Part shown: positions 57,151-64,000 of the stretch, in pieces
Layout: each line of letters begins with the position of its first letter
Position numbering within the stretch: position 1 is the stretch's first letter
NCBI RefSeq assembly: GCF_029525555.1
Contig: NZ_JAPDHZ010000002.1
Coordinates: 223,868 to 287,867 of the forward strand
Direction: 5' to 3'
From: Cohnella ginsengisoli
Lineage (GTDB): Bacteria > Bacillota > Bacilli > Paenibacillales > Paenibacillaceae
DNA: 64,000 nt
Translations under genes and position numbers: made by a program
Notes under the pieces: generated by a model
The model's input: the letters and a program-made list of their open reading frames with translations, nothing else
Told to the model about the DNA's origin: nothing
Database searches by the model: none

Positions 57151-58413
57151 TTAAACGGCTCCGTACGACCAGGGCAGCGAATCCTCGAATCCGATCTCGC
57201 TTCCGGCGACGAGTACGACGCCCTGCGGCGTCATCGTTACGACCGCTTCCCCTTCTGCCGTCTCTCCGAGCCTCAACAGACCCAGGTGAAGCATCATCGC
57301 CAGGGTACGTTGCTCGAACACGTTTTTTTCCGTATCGTAGTAGTAGGGCTTCACAAGCGGCAGCAGCGTGGCGCCAAGCGAAGCGACGGTCACCCACGAA
57401 TGTCTGGATAGCCGCATGACCCACTGCGCCAGCGCCTGCAGATTCTGTACGGGCAGCTTGTAGAGTCTCAGCCAGAACCGGTACAAATCCGCGGGATCGC
57501 AAGACGAATTGCCGTCGGTCATCTCCCGCCCCCGTTCCGAGAGCCTTAGCTCGCCGTCCTCTTCAAGAAGCAAGCCAGAATAGTAAGCATAGTCGTAGAG
57601 CAAGGAGAAGCGTTCCGGATATTCCTTGAAGCGCCGGCCGTATCCGAAGCGGAAAGCGGTCTTCGCAGGCACCTGCTCCAACACCGAAAACGTGTCCAGC
57701 AGCTGCTGGAGCTGCCTCTTATAGAGGTATCCCTCCGCGGTCAGTGGCGTATCGTGGTCTCTGACGAACTTGAGCATTCGGACAAGGTCCCCGGCCATCA
57801 TGCCACGCTCGTCGCGGTACGCCGGCGGTTCGTCGCGAAGCGCGATGCCCCCGCGAAACTGGTCTTCGATTGCGTCGCACAGCTTTTTCTTCACATCCTC
57901 CGGCACATGGAACAAATACCGCGTCTGCTGCGTGATGCCGCCGAACAGCCAGCCGTAGCGCTTGAACCTCGCGATCGCGCTTCTTCGTTCGTCGGCCGGA
58001 CTTTTCGGTTCCTCTGGCTGCTTTGCTTTTTTCCGGCCGCCCGAAGCCGTGCGATTAGCGGCTGGGCCGCTGCCTTTGCCGGCACCGTTCGTTTGGGTCG
58101 CGCCGATCGGTGCCTGCTGCTTGGCATCGGCCGCCTGCGGAAGTGCCGGATCTGCCGCGAGCGCGGCTCTTGCCGTCAAGTCCTCGAGACTGTAGGCCGC
58201 CCGCTTTTCGAAAAGAAGGGAGTTCAAAAACCGGAGATCGCCGAGGCTCATCTCTTCGACGCGCCGCGCCAGCACTTCGCGCCGCTGCACGGCGCTCAAG
58301 ATCGATTGGATCAGCTCGTTTTTGGAATGGCTGCTGCATTCGCATTGATAGACTTCCGCGATGCCGGACAACTGCGCGATGTCCGCATAGCTGAGCATGT
58401 CCGCCAGATTCAT
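57151..58413 (-). CDS. uncharacterised 420-residue protein with winged-helix-like C-terminal half
   Basis: I do not recognise this family with confidence. The start (MNLADMLSYADIAQLSGIAEVYQC) is followed by a CEC-x2-H motif and SKNELIQSIL, a SAP-like helical piece; then a low-complexity linker (residues ~100-165, Ala/Gly/Lys rich) and a conserved block RFKRYGWLFGGITQQTRYLFHVPEDVKKKL. The final 150 residues, WLRLYKLPVQNLQAL to the end, look like winged-helix repeats as in XPB/Ssl2 helicase-associated proteins. ATG 58413 follows AGGAGGG; the ATG at 58467 has no site. Position between the IDEAL gene and a phosphatase gene gives no further clue. Confidence 0.75.
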   Translation of the reverse strand: MNLADMLSYADIAQLSGIAEVYQCECSSHSKNELIQSILSAVQRREVLARRVEEMSLGDLRFLNSLLFEKRAAYSLEDLTARAALAADPALPQAADAKQQAPIGATQTNGAGKGSGPAANRTASGGRKKAKQPEEPKSPADERRSAIARFKRYGWLFGGITQQTRYLFHVPEDVKKKLCDAIEDQFRGGIALRDEPPAYRDERGMMAGDLVRMLKFVRDHDTPLTAEGYLYKRQLQQLLDTFSVLEQVPAKTAFRFGYGRRFKEYPERFSLLYDYAYYSGLLLEEDGELRLSERGREMTDGNSSCDPADLYRFWLRLYKLPVQNLQALAQWVMRLSRHSWVTVASLGATLLPLVKPYYYDTEKNVFEQRTLAMMLHLGLLRLGETAEGEAVVTMTPQGVVLVAGSEIGFEDSLPWSYGAV

Positions 58414-58499
58414 CGGGATCCCTCCTAAAACCGCTGATAGGAGCAGTATCGTCGCGATGACCCGCATTTAAACGTACGCGGCATACCGGGCGCCCGCGT

Positions 58500-58531
58500 A
58501 AAAAAAGCCGACCGGAATCTGCCGGTCGGCT
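58500..58531 (-). terminator. intrinsic terminator after the phosphatase gene
   Basis: A perfect 10-bp stem AGCCGACCGG (58506-58515) / CCGGTCGGCT (58522-58531), then T7 on the minus strand. It is 111 bases past the stop of the phosphatase gene; the bases between hold nothing recognisable. Confidence 0.92.
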
Positions 58532-58642
58532 TCAATCATATAAATTAGGGTTCGTGACGCATCGACCGCTACGCGAGCAGCAGTCGATTCTTCCATTCGA
58601 ATCTAGCAAGGACAGGCATCAGGAAGACGCGCGAAACGCAGT

Positions 58643-59233
58643 TCACGCCATCCCCAGGTGCGCCGTACAATTGTGCAGCGTGGGTACCCAGCCTCCGTCT
58701 TCGCGCTCCAAAATCGTCAGGGACAAATTCGCGATTCGGCTGTCGTCCACGCCGCTATCGAGCGCCTGCAGCAATTGTGCCAAAAAGCTCCCGTGCGTCA
58801 CGACCAGCCAGCTCTGCCCCGGGTGGCTCGAGGCAAACCCCTCTACGAAAGCCAGGCCTCTGGCTCTCACTTGCGCATCCGACTCCTGGCCGGGAACCCG
58901 TCCGCGCCAATCGGCGCCCCACCGCGCCACGCGCTCATCCTCCGTCGTGCCCTCCGCTTCGCCGAAGCCGCGTTCGCGCAGCATGGCATCGCTGACGAGC
59001 GGCAGCTCCAGCCGCTCCGCGATCAGTTCGGCCGTTCGCCTCGCGCGCATCAGGTCGCTGCTGACGATGCCGTCCCAGGTCGCCGGCTCCCGGCGAAGCC
59101 TGTCCGCCAGCAGAAGCGCTTGACGTTCGCCCTCCGCGCTGAGCGGAATGTCCGTCGCGCCTTGGATCCGGCCGGCTATGTTCCAAGCGGTGACGCCGTG
59201 TCTGACCAAACCTAATTTCATCCTGCCGCTCAT
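58643..59233 (-). CDS. histidine phosphatase (phosphoglycerate mutase-like) family protein
   Basis: A 196-residue enzyme with the catalytic RHG motif (LGLVRHGVTAWN), SSDLMRARRTAE, the acid residue in MLRERGFGEAEGT and VVTHGSF. The family acts on phosphosugars, phosphoserine or other small phosphates; the substrate is unknown. ATG 59233 overlaps the anti-sigma stop (ATGA); ATG 59221 (MKLGLVRHG) is a possible alternative. Confidence 0.88.
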   Translation of the reverse strand: MSGRMKLGLVRHGVTAWNIAGRIQGATDIPLSAEGERQALLLADRLRREPATWDGIVSSDLMRARRTAELIAERLELPLVSDAMLRERGFGEAEGTTEDERVARWGADWRGRVPGQESDAQVRARGLAFVEGFASSHPGQSWLVVTHGSFLAQLLQALDSGVDDSRIANLSLTILEREDGGWVPTLHNCTAHLGMA

Positions 59234-59829
59234 GCTTTTTTCAACCTCGTATACCAATTTACGATGAGAAATGCCGTCAATATGCCGAGCACGGACAGCA
59301 TAATCCAATAACCGGGCATCGCCGGCGAAGAATTCAGCACGAACGGATCGCTCATGCGGGACACGGGCATATCGATCTGCAGCGCTCCGTGCATATCGCC
59401 CGCGCCGGCCGCTTCCATAATGCTCGCCGACTGCGTCCGGTCCGCATGCATGCGGTCGTAAAGCGTAAGCAAAATGCCGCTGCCGCATAACGCCAGCAGA
59501 CAGGCGACGATCGTGACGACCCTTCGACGGAACGGGCCGGTAAACGTGTAAGCCCTGCGCGCAGGCGGCAGCAGCCAGCCGTCCTCCGCGTAGATTCGGC
59601 TCATCACGCTGGCGTTAACCGCCTGGGCTGCCTGCGCGGGCACCGACCCGGATTCTTCAAGCGCCACCTCGCGTATGAGCGCCACGCTCTCCTCCCACCA
59701 CCGGAACTCGGCAGCGCAAGCCGGGCAGCCCGCGACGTGCGCGTCGATCTCGCGCCGCTGCGGATCGCCCTCTTCGAGATCCCAATACGCTTCCATCTGC
59801 TGCTGAACGTGTCCGCACGTCAGGGTCAT
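59230..59829 (-). CDS. zinc-finger anti-sigma factor
   Basis: A 199-residue protein with an N-terminal ZAS domain (CGHVQQQMEAYWDLEEGD; H-x3-C-x2-C in HVAGCPAC), a first membrane helix (VVTIVACLLALCGSGILLTL), a short external loop and a second helix at the C-terminus (MLSVLGILTAFLIVNWY). It should hold the upstream ECF sigma factor inactive. Overlaps the sigma gene by four bases. Confidence 0.85.
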   Translation of the reverse strand: MTLTCGHVQQQMEAYWDLEEGDPQRREIDAHVAGCPACAAEFRWWEESVALIREVALEESGSVPAQAAQAVNASVMSRIYAEDGWLLPPARRAYTFTGPFRRRVVTIVACLLALCGSGILLTLYDRMHADRTQSASIMEAAGAGDMHGALQIDMPVSRMSDPFVLNSSPAMPGYWIMLSVLGILTAFLIVNWYTRLKKA

Positions 59830-60431
59830 CTTGACTTCAACTCCTCGTATACCTTCATCAAGGCCGGCTCGGGCTCGTGAAAGTACTTTTCCAATTGAAT
59901 CTTCACGCTGGCTCTGGCGCGAAACAGCAGCGACTTGACCGCGCTTACCGTCTGTCCGAGGATGCCCGCGATCTCCTGATAATCGAGCCCCTCATACTCT
60001 CTTAGCACCAGCGCGGATCGCTGCTTCTCGGGCAGGTTATTGATTGCCTCGCGCACCATCGCCACTTTTTCGTTGCGGAGCAGCGTCTGCTCGGGCGCCG
60101 CCTCGTAAGGAGCGAGCGGCACGTAGGTCGTATCGTCGAGCGACAAATGGGCCGCCTTTTGCTTGCGAAGCTCGCTCAGCACCGTATTGCGCGAAATCGT
60201 ATAAAGCCAGGTGGAAAACGAAGCGTCAACCTCTCGAAACGAATGCAAACTCCGATAAGCCTTGTAAAAAGTCTCGGAGCACAGGTCTTCGGCCATCATC
60301 TCGAGCTTGGCGCCGCGCAGCATATGATAAATAAAAGACAGGATCTTCTTCTGATACTTGGCCATCAACTCGGAATACAACTCCGCGTTGCCTTCCTTGA
60401 TTTCCCGAATCAGTTGAGAATCGGTCATCAT
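59826..60431 (-). CDS. ECF-type RNA polymerase sigma factor, SigW-like
   Basis: A 201-residue ECF sigma: region 2 LMAKYQKKILSFIYHMLRG ... AEDLCSETFYKAYRSLHSF, FSTWLYTISRNTVLSELRK; region 4 INNLPEKQRSALVLREYEGLDYQEIAGILGQTVSAVKSLLFRARASVK. GGAGG precedes two adjacent ATGs (60431 and 60428; either can start). The first gene of sigma/anti-sigma/phosphatase. Similar to SigV/SigW in layout; the signal is unknown. Confidence 0.9.
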   Translation of the reverse strand: MMTDSQLIREIKEGNAELYSELMAKYQKKILSFIYHMLRGAKLEMMAEDLCSETFYKAYRSLHSFREVDASFSTWLYTISRNTVLSELRKQKAAHLSLDDTTYVPLAPYEAAPEQTLLRNEKVAMVREAINNLPEKQRSALVLREYEGLDYQEIAGILGQTVSAVKSLLFRARASVKIQLEKYFHEPEPALMKVYEELKSR

Positions 60432-60471
60432 TTTAACGCGACCTCCACCTTCCGGGGGACGTCTTCAGCCT

Positions 60472-60485
60472 GTATAACGTTATAC
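60472..60485. promoter_or_regulatory. perfect 14-base palindrome upstream of the ECF sigma gene
   Basis: GTATAACGTTATAC reads the same on both strands, 41 bases ahead of the sigma gene start, in a GC-rich setting. Further upstream (60486-60640) the sequence is AT-rich with TACAAT-like elements but no clear promoter. Could be an operator; the binding protein is unknown. Confidence 0.5.
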
Positions 60486-60705
60486 CGGCGTTCGGACATA
60501 AAGTTGCGATTGCAGCCAAAAGATTCATGGCATCCCCATTTTTTTACATAAGATATCATCATTGTATCATAGTAAGCTGGCGTAAAGAATTAAATTAGCC
60601 TTAAAAATTTCTCAATATTGGGTTTGAACGAACCAAAACGCGGCAAGCAAATTAAAATCCGATGTATTTATCTTCGTATTCCTCTCGTGTGAAACTTAAA
60701 GGCAG

Positions 60706-60734
60706 AAAAAAAAACACCGCCACAACGGGCGGTG
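60706..60734 (-). terminator. intrinsic terminator of the candidate small RNA
   Basis: CACCGCC (60715-60721) pairs perfectly with GGCGGTG (60728-60734), loop ACAACG, followed by nine T on the minus strand. Confidence 0.9.
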
Positions 60735-60787
60735 CGAATGCATAAAGCATTCAGGATTAGGATAGGAGTGGAGAGAAACCATACTGT
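60706..60787 (-). ncRNA. candidate regulatory small RNA (about 82 nt)
   Basis: Predicted transcript from about 60787 to 60706 on the minus strand: a pyrimidine-rich single-stranded 5' region (TTTCTCTCCACTCCTATCC), a perfect hairpin GAATGC/GCATTC (60752-60747 with 60741-60736, five-base loop), and a terminator stem CACCGCC/GGCGGTG followed by T9. It has its own consensus promoter. A frame starting at an internal ATG runs through the terminator, so it is not coding. The C/U-rich stretch could pair with GGAGG-type ribosome binding sites. Confidence 0.7.
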
Positions 60788-60793
60788 ACTTTT

Positions 60794-60834
60794 ATTATAT
60801 GTATCCGTTTTCATATTGTCAATAAGCGTTTTCA
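60794..60834 (-). promoter_or_regulatory. consensus promoter with two cre-like (CcpA) sites
   Basis: Minus-strand -35 TTGACA (60822-60817), 17-base spacer, -10 TATAAT (60799-60794), a perfect sigma-A match. TGAAAACGCTTATT (60834-60821) overlaps the -35 from upstream and agrees with the cre consensus TGWAARCGYTWNCW at all but one position; TGAAAACGGATACA (60813-60800) lies in the spacer and matches all but two. The two are 21 bases (two helical turns) apart. Confidence 0.75.
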
Positions 60835-60843
60835 TTTTTTATT

Positions 60844-60879
60844 AAAAATAAAAACCGCAGGACCCTGTAGGACCCTGCG
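60844..60879 (-). terminator. intrinsic terminator after tyrA
   Basis: CGCAGG (60856-60861) pairs with CCTGCG (60874-60879) with further partial pairing inside, followed by GTTTTTATTTTT on the minus strand, 11 bases past tyrA. Confidence 0.8.
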
Positions 60880-60889
60880 ACGTTCGAAG

Positions 60890-62035
60890 CTAAAAATAAA
60901 CCGAGTATTGGAGCGTTCGGAGAAGTTCGACGGCGCGATCGAGATCTTCGCCGTGACGGAAGGACAGCCGCAGCACGCCGGGCACGTCCTCTCTGCTCTC
61001 GATAATGTGCAAATTGCTGAGATTGATCCGAGCCTGCCCGAGTTCCGTCGCGATCCGTCCGACGATGCCCGGCTGATCGGGCACGTCGACGTAGCATTCG
61101 TGCAACGACGTGATCATGCCCTTGCGCCGTTCGGGCAGATTGTCGCGAAACCGGCCAGCGCCGCTGAACCGCTCGACGATGCCTTCGCCATCCCGATCCT
61201 CGAGCAGCCGTTCGAACGCGGCGATCTCGCCGCGCCAGTCGGCGAGCAGCTTGAGCAGGACGTCGCGATTGCCTAGCAGAATGTCCCGCCATATGTATGG
61301 ATCGCTGGACGCGATCCGCGTAATGTCGCGGAATCCGCCGGCGGCCAGGCGTCGATATAAATCGTTGGATTCGTTGTATCCCGCGATCTGGTTGACCAGC
61401 GCGACCGCGATGATATGCGGCAGATGGCTGATCGCGCCGACGATGTCGTCGTGGAGGCCCGCCTCGATCTTGACGATGTTGGCGCGCGTCCAGCGAAGCA
61501 GCTCCTCGAGCCGCTCGATCGTCTCAGGCGGCGTGCCCGGCGACGGGGTCAGCACGTAAAACGCATTTTCGTACAAATCCGGAGTGGCGGCCTCGACGCC
61601 GGAGCGCTCCGAACCGGCCATCGGATGACCGCCGATGAACACCGCGCCACTCAGCTTCAGCCGCTCCGCATAGCTCACGACGGACGCCTTCGTGCTGCCG
61701 ACGTCCGTGATGATGCATCCCGCCTTCAGCGGCAGCTCGGACAGCCGCTTCAAATAATCGTCGAGCATGCCCACCGGGACGCATAGCACGATGACGTCCG
61801 CGTCGGCCGCTGCCGCTTCGACCGACGTCGTCGCTTCGTCCACGACGCCGAGCGCCAAATATTTGTCGACCGATGCCGCGTTCACCGAATGGCCGACGAT
61901 GGTAAGCCCGGGCTTGCCCTTCCAGCATAGCGCCAGCGAGCCGCCGATCAATCCGACGCCGAAAATGGCGATCCGGAGAGCTTTTCCGTTAGGTGTCGTT
62001 TGCGACGTTTCGTGAACGGCTTTGCCTTCGATCAT
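60890..62035 (-). CDS. tyrA: prephenate dehydrogenase with C-terminal ACT domain
   Basis: A 381-residue enzyme for tyrosine synthesis. NAD loop IFGVGLIGGSLAL, VPVGMLDDYLKRL, TDVGSTKASVV, the catalytic His region FIGGHPMAGSERSGV and SHLPHIIAVALV. The C-terminal ACT domain (YVDVPDQPGIVGRIATELGQ) should mediate feedback by tyrosine. It starts four bases after hisC, in the trp-his-tyr cluster typical of Bacilli. Confidence 0.95.
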   Translation of the reverse strand: MIEGKAVHETSQTTPNGKALRIAIFGVGLIGGSLALCWKGKPGLTIVGHSVNAASVDKYLALGVVDEATTSVEAAAADADVIVLCVPVGMLDDYLKRLSELPLKAGCIITDVGSTKASVVSYAERLKLSGAVFIGGHPMAGSERSGVEAATPDLYENAFYVLTPSPGTPPETIERLEELLRWTRANIVKIEAGLHDDIVGAISHLPHIIAVALVNQIAGYNESNDLYRRLAAGGFRDITRIASSDPYIWRDILLGNRDVLLKLLADWRGEIAAFERLLEDRDGEGIVERFSGAGRFRDNLPERRKGMITSLHECYVDVPDQPGIVGRIATELGQARINLSNLHIIESREDVPGVLRLSFRHGEDLDRAVELLRTLQYSVYF

Positions 62036-62038
62036 ACC

Positions 62039-63138
62039 CTACGCTTGCACCCCGATTTCCTGCAGAACGGCTTCAAGCGCTTCCGCGACCTTCGCGTTCT
62101 GCTCTGCGCTCCCGACCGTGATGCGGATGCGCGTCGGATAGCCGCGCTGGCCGGCCCGGATGATGACGCCTTTGCGGAGCAGCGCGTCGAATACTTCCAG
62201 CGAAGGACGCTTTACGTCAACCATAATAAAGTTGCCGTGCGCGGGGGAAGTAGTCGAGTCCCAGCCTGTCGAACTCGGCACGAAGAAACGCAAGTCCTTC
62301 GCGGTTAGCCGTGCGGCAGCGGTCGAGGAACTCGTCGTCGTTCAGCGAAGCGAGCGCGGCCGCCTGGCCGAATCTCGACGTGTTGAACGGCTCGCGGACC
62401 TGGTTGATCGAGCGAATCAAGCCCGGCGCCCCGATGCCGTAGCCAATGCGAAGCGAGGCGAGTCCATAGATCTTCGAGAACGTACGCAGCAGGATGAGAT
62501 TCGGATAGCGATTCAGCAGCGCCAATCCGTCCGAATAGGACGGATCCTCCACGTATTCGCAATAAGCCTCGTCCAGCACGACAAGGACGCGGTCCGGCAC
62601 TTGGTCGAGGAACGCCGTCAACTCGTCGTCGCTCACGATCGTGCCCGTCGGATTGTTCGGATTGCAGACCCATACGATCTTCGTCTTGTCGTTGACTTTG
62701 GCCAGCATCGCCGGCAGATCGTGCTTGCCGTCGGCGAGCGGCACTTCGACGCTGACGCCGTTTTCGATCGTGACGTTATGCTTGTACTGCGGGAACGTCT
62801 CGACGGCCATGACCGTCTCGTCTCCCGGCTGCAAGTAAGCGCGCGCGATCATCAATATAATTTCGTCGGAGCCGGCCCCGAAAATAATCTGATCGGCGTT
62901 CACGCCCGTTCGTTTCGCGATCGCGTTCGTCAGCTCGACGGCCGCGCCGTCCGGATAGATGCTGATTTGCTCGAGCTCGCGGCGAATCGCGTCCGCCGCC
63001 TTCGGGGGAGCTGCCGAAAGGATTTTCGTTGGAAGCCAGCTTGATGACCTCGTCGAGGCCAAGCTCGCGCTTTACTTCTTCGATCGGCTTGCCGGGTTGA
63101 TAGACGGGCAAATCGACGATATTCGGTTTGGGCTGCAT
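62039..63138 (-). CDS. hisC: histidinol-phosphate aminotransferase, copy 2 (two apparent frameshifts)
   Basis: Removing one G from each of 62243-62247 and 63004-63008 gives 365 residues: [39 protein letters not shown], and the PLP lysine in [17 protein letters not shown]. In Bacilli this HisC, sited with tyrA, transaminates both histidinol phosphate and aromatic ketoacids. ATG 63138 follows GGGAGG. Confidence 0.94.
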
Positions 63139-63169
63139 CGGATGGTTTCCTCCCTGGCTTCATCATAAA

Positions 63170-63195
63170 GGACGGAGCGATTGTCCGCTCCGTCC
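63170..63195 (-). terminator. perfect inverted repeat between trpA and hisC
   Basis: GGACGGAGCG (63170-63179) / CGCTCCGTCC (63186-63195), loop ATTGTC, followed on the minus strand by only CTTTATG. It is probably a weak terminator ending the trp operon, allowing some read-through into hisC-tyrA. Confidence 0.6.
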
Positions 63196-63335
63196 CAAGA
63201 ACAACATGCTTCTATTGTGACATATCTCTATGTCGCTGTACAGATGCAAAGCTTTCAAGCGAGCGCCTACCGCTCGCTGGCTTTTCCGTTCCCACGCATC
63301 CGCCCGATAGCTGCCGGCGTCCGCTCGCTTCCCTA

Positions 63336-64000
63336 CTAGGCTTTCTCGGATTTGCGCGGCTTCAAATCCGCGATAAACGCCTGTACCGCGGCCAGCCCGG
63401 CCTCCGTCAGCGCGTTATCGCCGAGCGCCTCCGGCGGCAGCGACGCTTCGACCTGGCGCACGATCGCGCTGCCGACGATGACGCCATCTGCCACGCCCGC
63501 GAATCGCTCCGCCTGCTCGCGCGAGGAGATGCCGAAGCCGACGCAGATCGGCACGCTGGACGCGCGGCGGACCGTCTCCAAAAACCGGTCGATGCCCGCG
63601 TGAAAATCGGAACGCACGCCGGTCACGCCGAGCGACGACACGCAATAGACGAAGCCTTTCGCCTTGGAAGCGATCCGTTCGACGCGCGCTTCGGACGTCG
63701 GCGCGACGAGCGGAATGAGATGGACGCCCGTCCGCTCCGCGATCCCGCGCACTTCAGTATCCTCTTCGAGTGGCAGGTCGGGAATGATGACCCCGCTGAA
63801 GCCATGCTCTTGCAGCAGGCCGAAAAACCGCTCGAGTCCGAGCTGCAGCGCCGGATTAAAGTACGTGAACAAAATGAAAGGCATCCGTACGCCTGCCGCG
63901 CGCGCCTTGCTCGCGACGCCAATGCAGTCGGTCAACGAAATCCGGTGACGGAGCGCCCGCTCGGAGGCGCGCTGGATGACCGGACCGTCGGCCAGCGGAT
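63336..64000 (-). CDS. trpA: tryptophan synthase alpha subunit, partial (N-terminus beyond window)
   Basis: The last 221 residues are visible: PLADGPVIQRASERAL is the family's substrate segment, then FILFTYFNPALQLGLERF, GVIIPDLPLEE with the catalytic-site region, LVAPTSEARVERIA, VYCVSSLGVTGVR, CVGFGISSREQAERF and GVIVGSAIV. It cleaves indole-3-glycerol phosphate. The frame is open to base 64000; the start and the rest of the trp operon lie to the right. Confidence 0.96.
   Translation of the reverse strand, partial: PLADGPVIQRASERALRHRISLTDCIGVASKARAAGVRMPFILFTYFNPALQLGLERFFGLLQEHGFSGVIIPDLPLEEDTEVRGIAERTGVHLIPLVAPTSEARVERIASKAKGFVYCVSSLGVTGVRSDFHAGIDRFLETVRRASSVPICVGFGISSREQAERFAGVADGVIVGSAIVRQVEASLPPEALGDNALTEAGLAAVQAFIADLKPRKSEKA

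Noticed and set aside
1..64000. tRNA/rRNA genes, CRISPR arrays, insertion sequences, prophage or attachment sites
   Set aside because: No cloverleaf, regularly spaced repeat, transposase motif or integrase was seen on either strand; composition and synteny indicate core chromosome.

Overview
This window is GC-rich, chromosomal DNA from a spore-forming Firmicute of the Paenibacillaceae (Cohnella/Paenibacillus-like). The evidence is as follows: strong GGAGG ribosome binding sites, sigma-A promoters, a T-box leader, bacillithiol genes (bshA, bshB1), sporulation gene ypjB, a menaquinol:cytochrome c reductase of qcrABC type, and a gene order from about 35.6 to 64 kb that follows the Bacillus subtilis ypi/ypj/ypm chromosome block (trpA-hisC-tyrA ... 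qcrABC-ypjA-ypjB ... ypjD-dapB-mgsA-bshB1-bshA-cca-birA-panBCD-dinG-tseB). No rRNA, tRNA, CRISPR array, phage or insertion sequence was seen.

Layout. 0-5 kb: an ABC ATPase (cut by the window edge), an SGNH hydrolase and a coupled pair of ABC exporter half-transporters. 5.3-9.7 kb: a double-dynamin gene (dynA) coupled to nth. 9.8-14.3 kb: an S-layer-type protein and a cell-wall amidase behind one promoter with a 5' hairpin. 14.3-17.5 kb: leuCD with a divergent LysR regulator. 17.5-26.1 kb: methionine salvage genes (mtnU, mtnE, mtnW, mtnX, mtnB) wrapped around proline synthesis genes proB-proA-proC, which start with a T-box riboswitch. 26.1-31.3 kb: two small unknown proteins, dnaD, ackA, a 3-hydroxyacyl-CoA dehydrogenase, and a hisC copy with a palindrome inside its promoter. 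31.3-35.6 kb: an ECF sigma factor with a membrane partner and its own ECF-type promoter, then an FtsH-like protease with a one-TM partner. 35.6-44.5 kb: panB-panC-panD-TPR-dinG-rex-mtaD-tseB, one long minus-strand operon led by a structured leader with an intrinsic terminator. 44.5-51.3 kb: birA, cca, bshA, bshB1, mgsA, dapB, a TPR protein, ypjD. 51.4-58.4 kb: a YitT protein, ypjB, ypjA, qcrC-qcrB-qcrA, ypiF, an IDEAL peptide, and an unknown 420-residue protein. 58.6-64 kb: a phosphatase, an anti-sigma/sigma pair, a candidate small RNA, tyrA, hisC and trpA (cut by the edge).

Data quality matters here. At least nineteen reading-frame breaks were found, nearly all in runs of five or more identical bases and nearly all explained by one extra base. 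Correcting them restores full-length, family-typical proteins (for example MtnW 412 residues, AckA 407, DapB 267, PanB 287). They are best read as sequencing errors, so the genes are annotated as whole CDSs with the break noted, and two apparent gene fusions (PanB-PanC and MtnW-MtnX) are rejected.

The most interesting non-coding signal is at 60706-60834 (minus strand): a perfect-consensus promoter carrying two CcpA (cre)-like sites, followed within about 80 bases by a pyrimidine-rich stretch, a hairpin and a strong terminator. This looks like a catabolite-controlled regulatory small RNA that is not explained by any gene.
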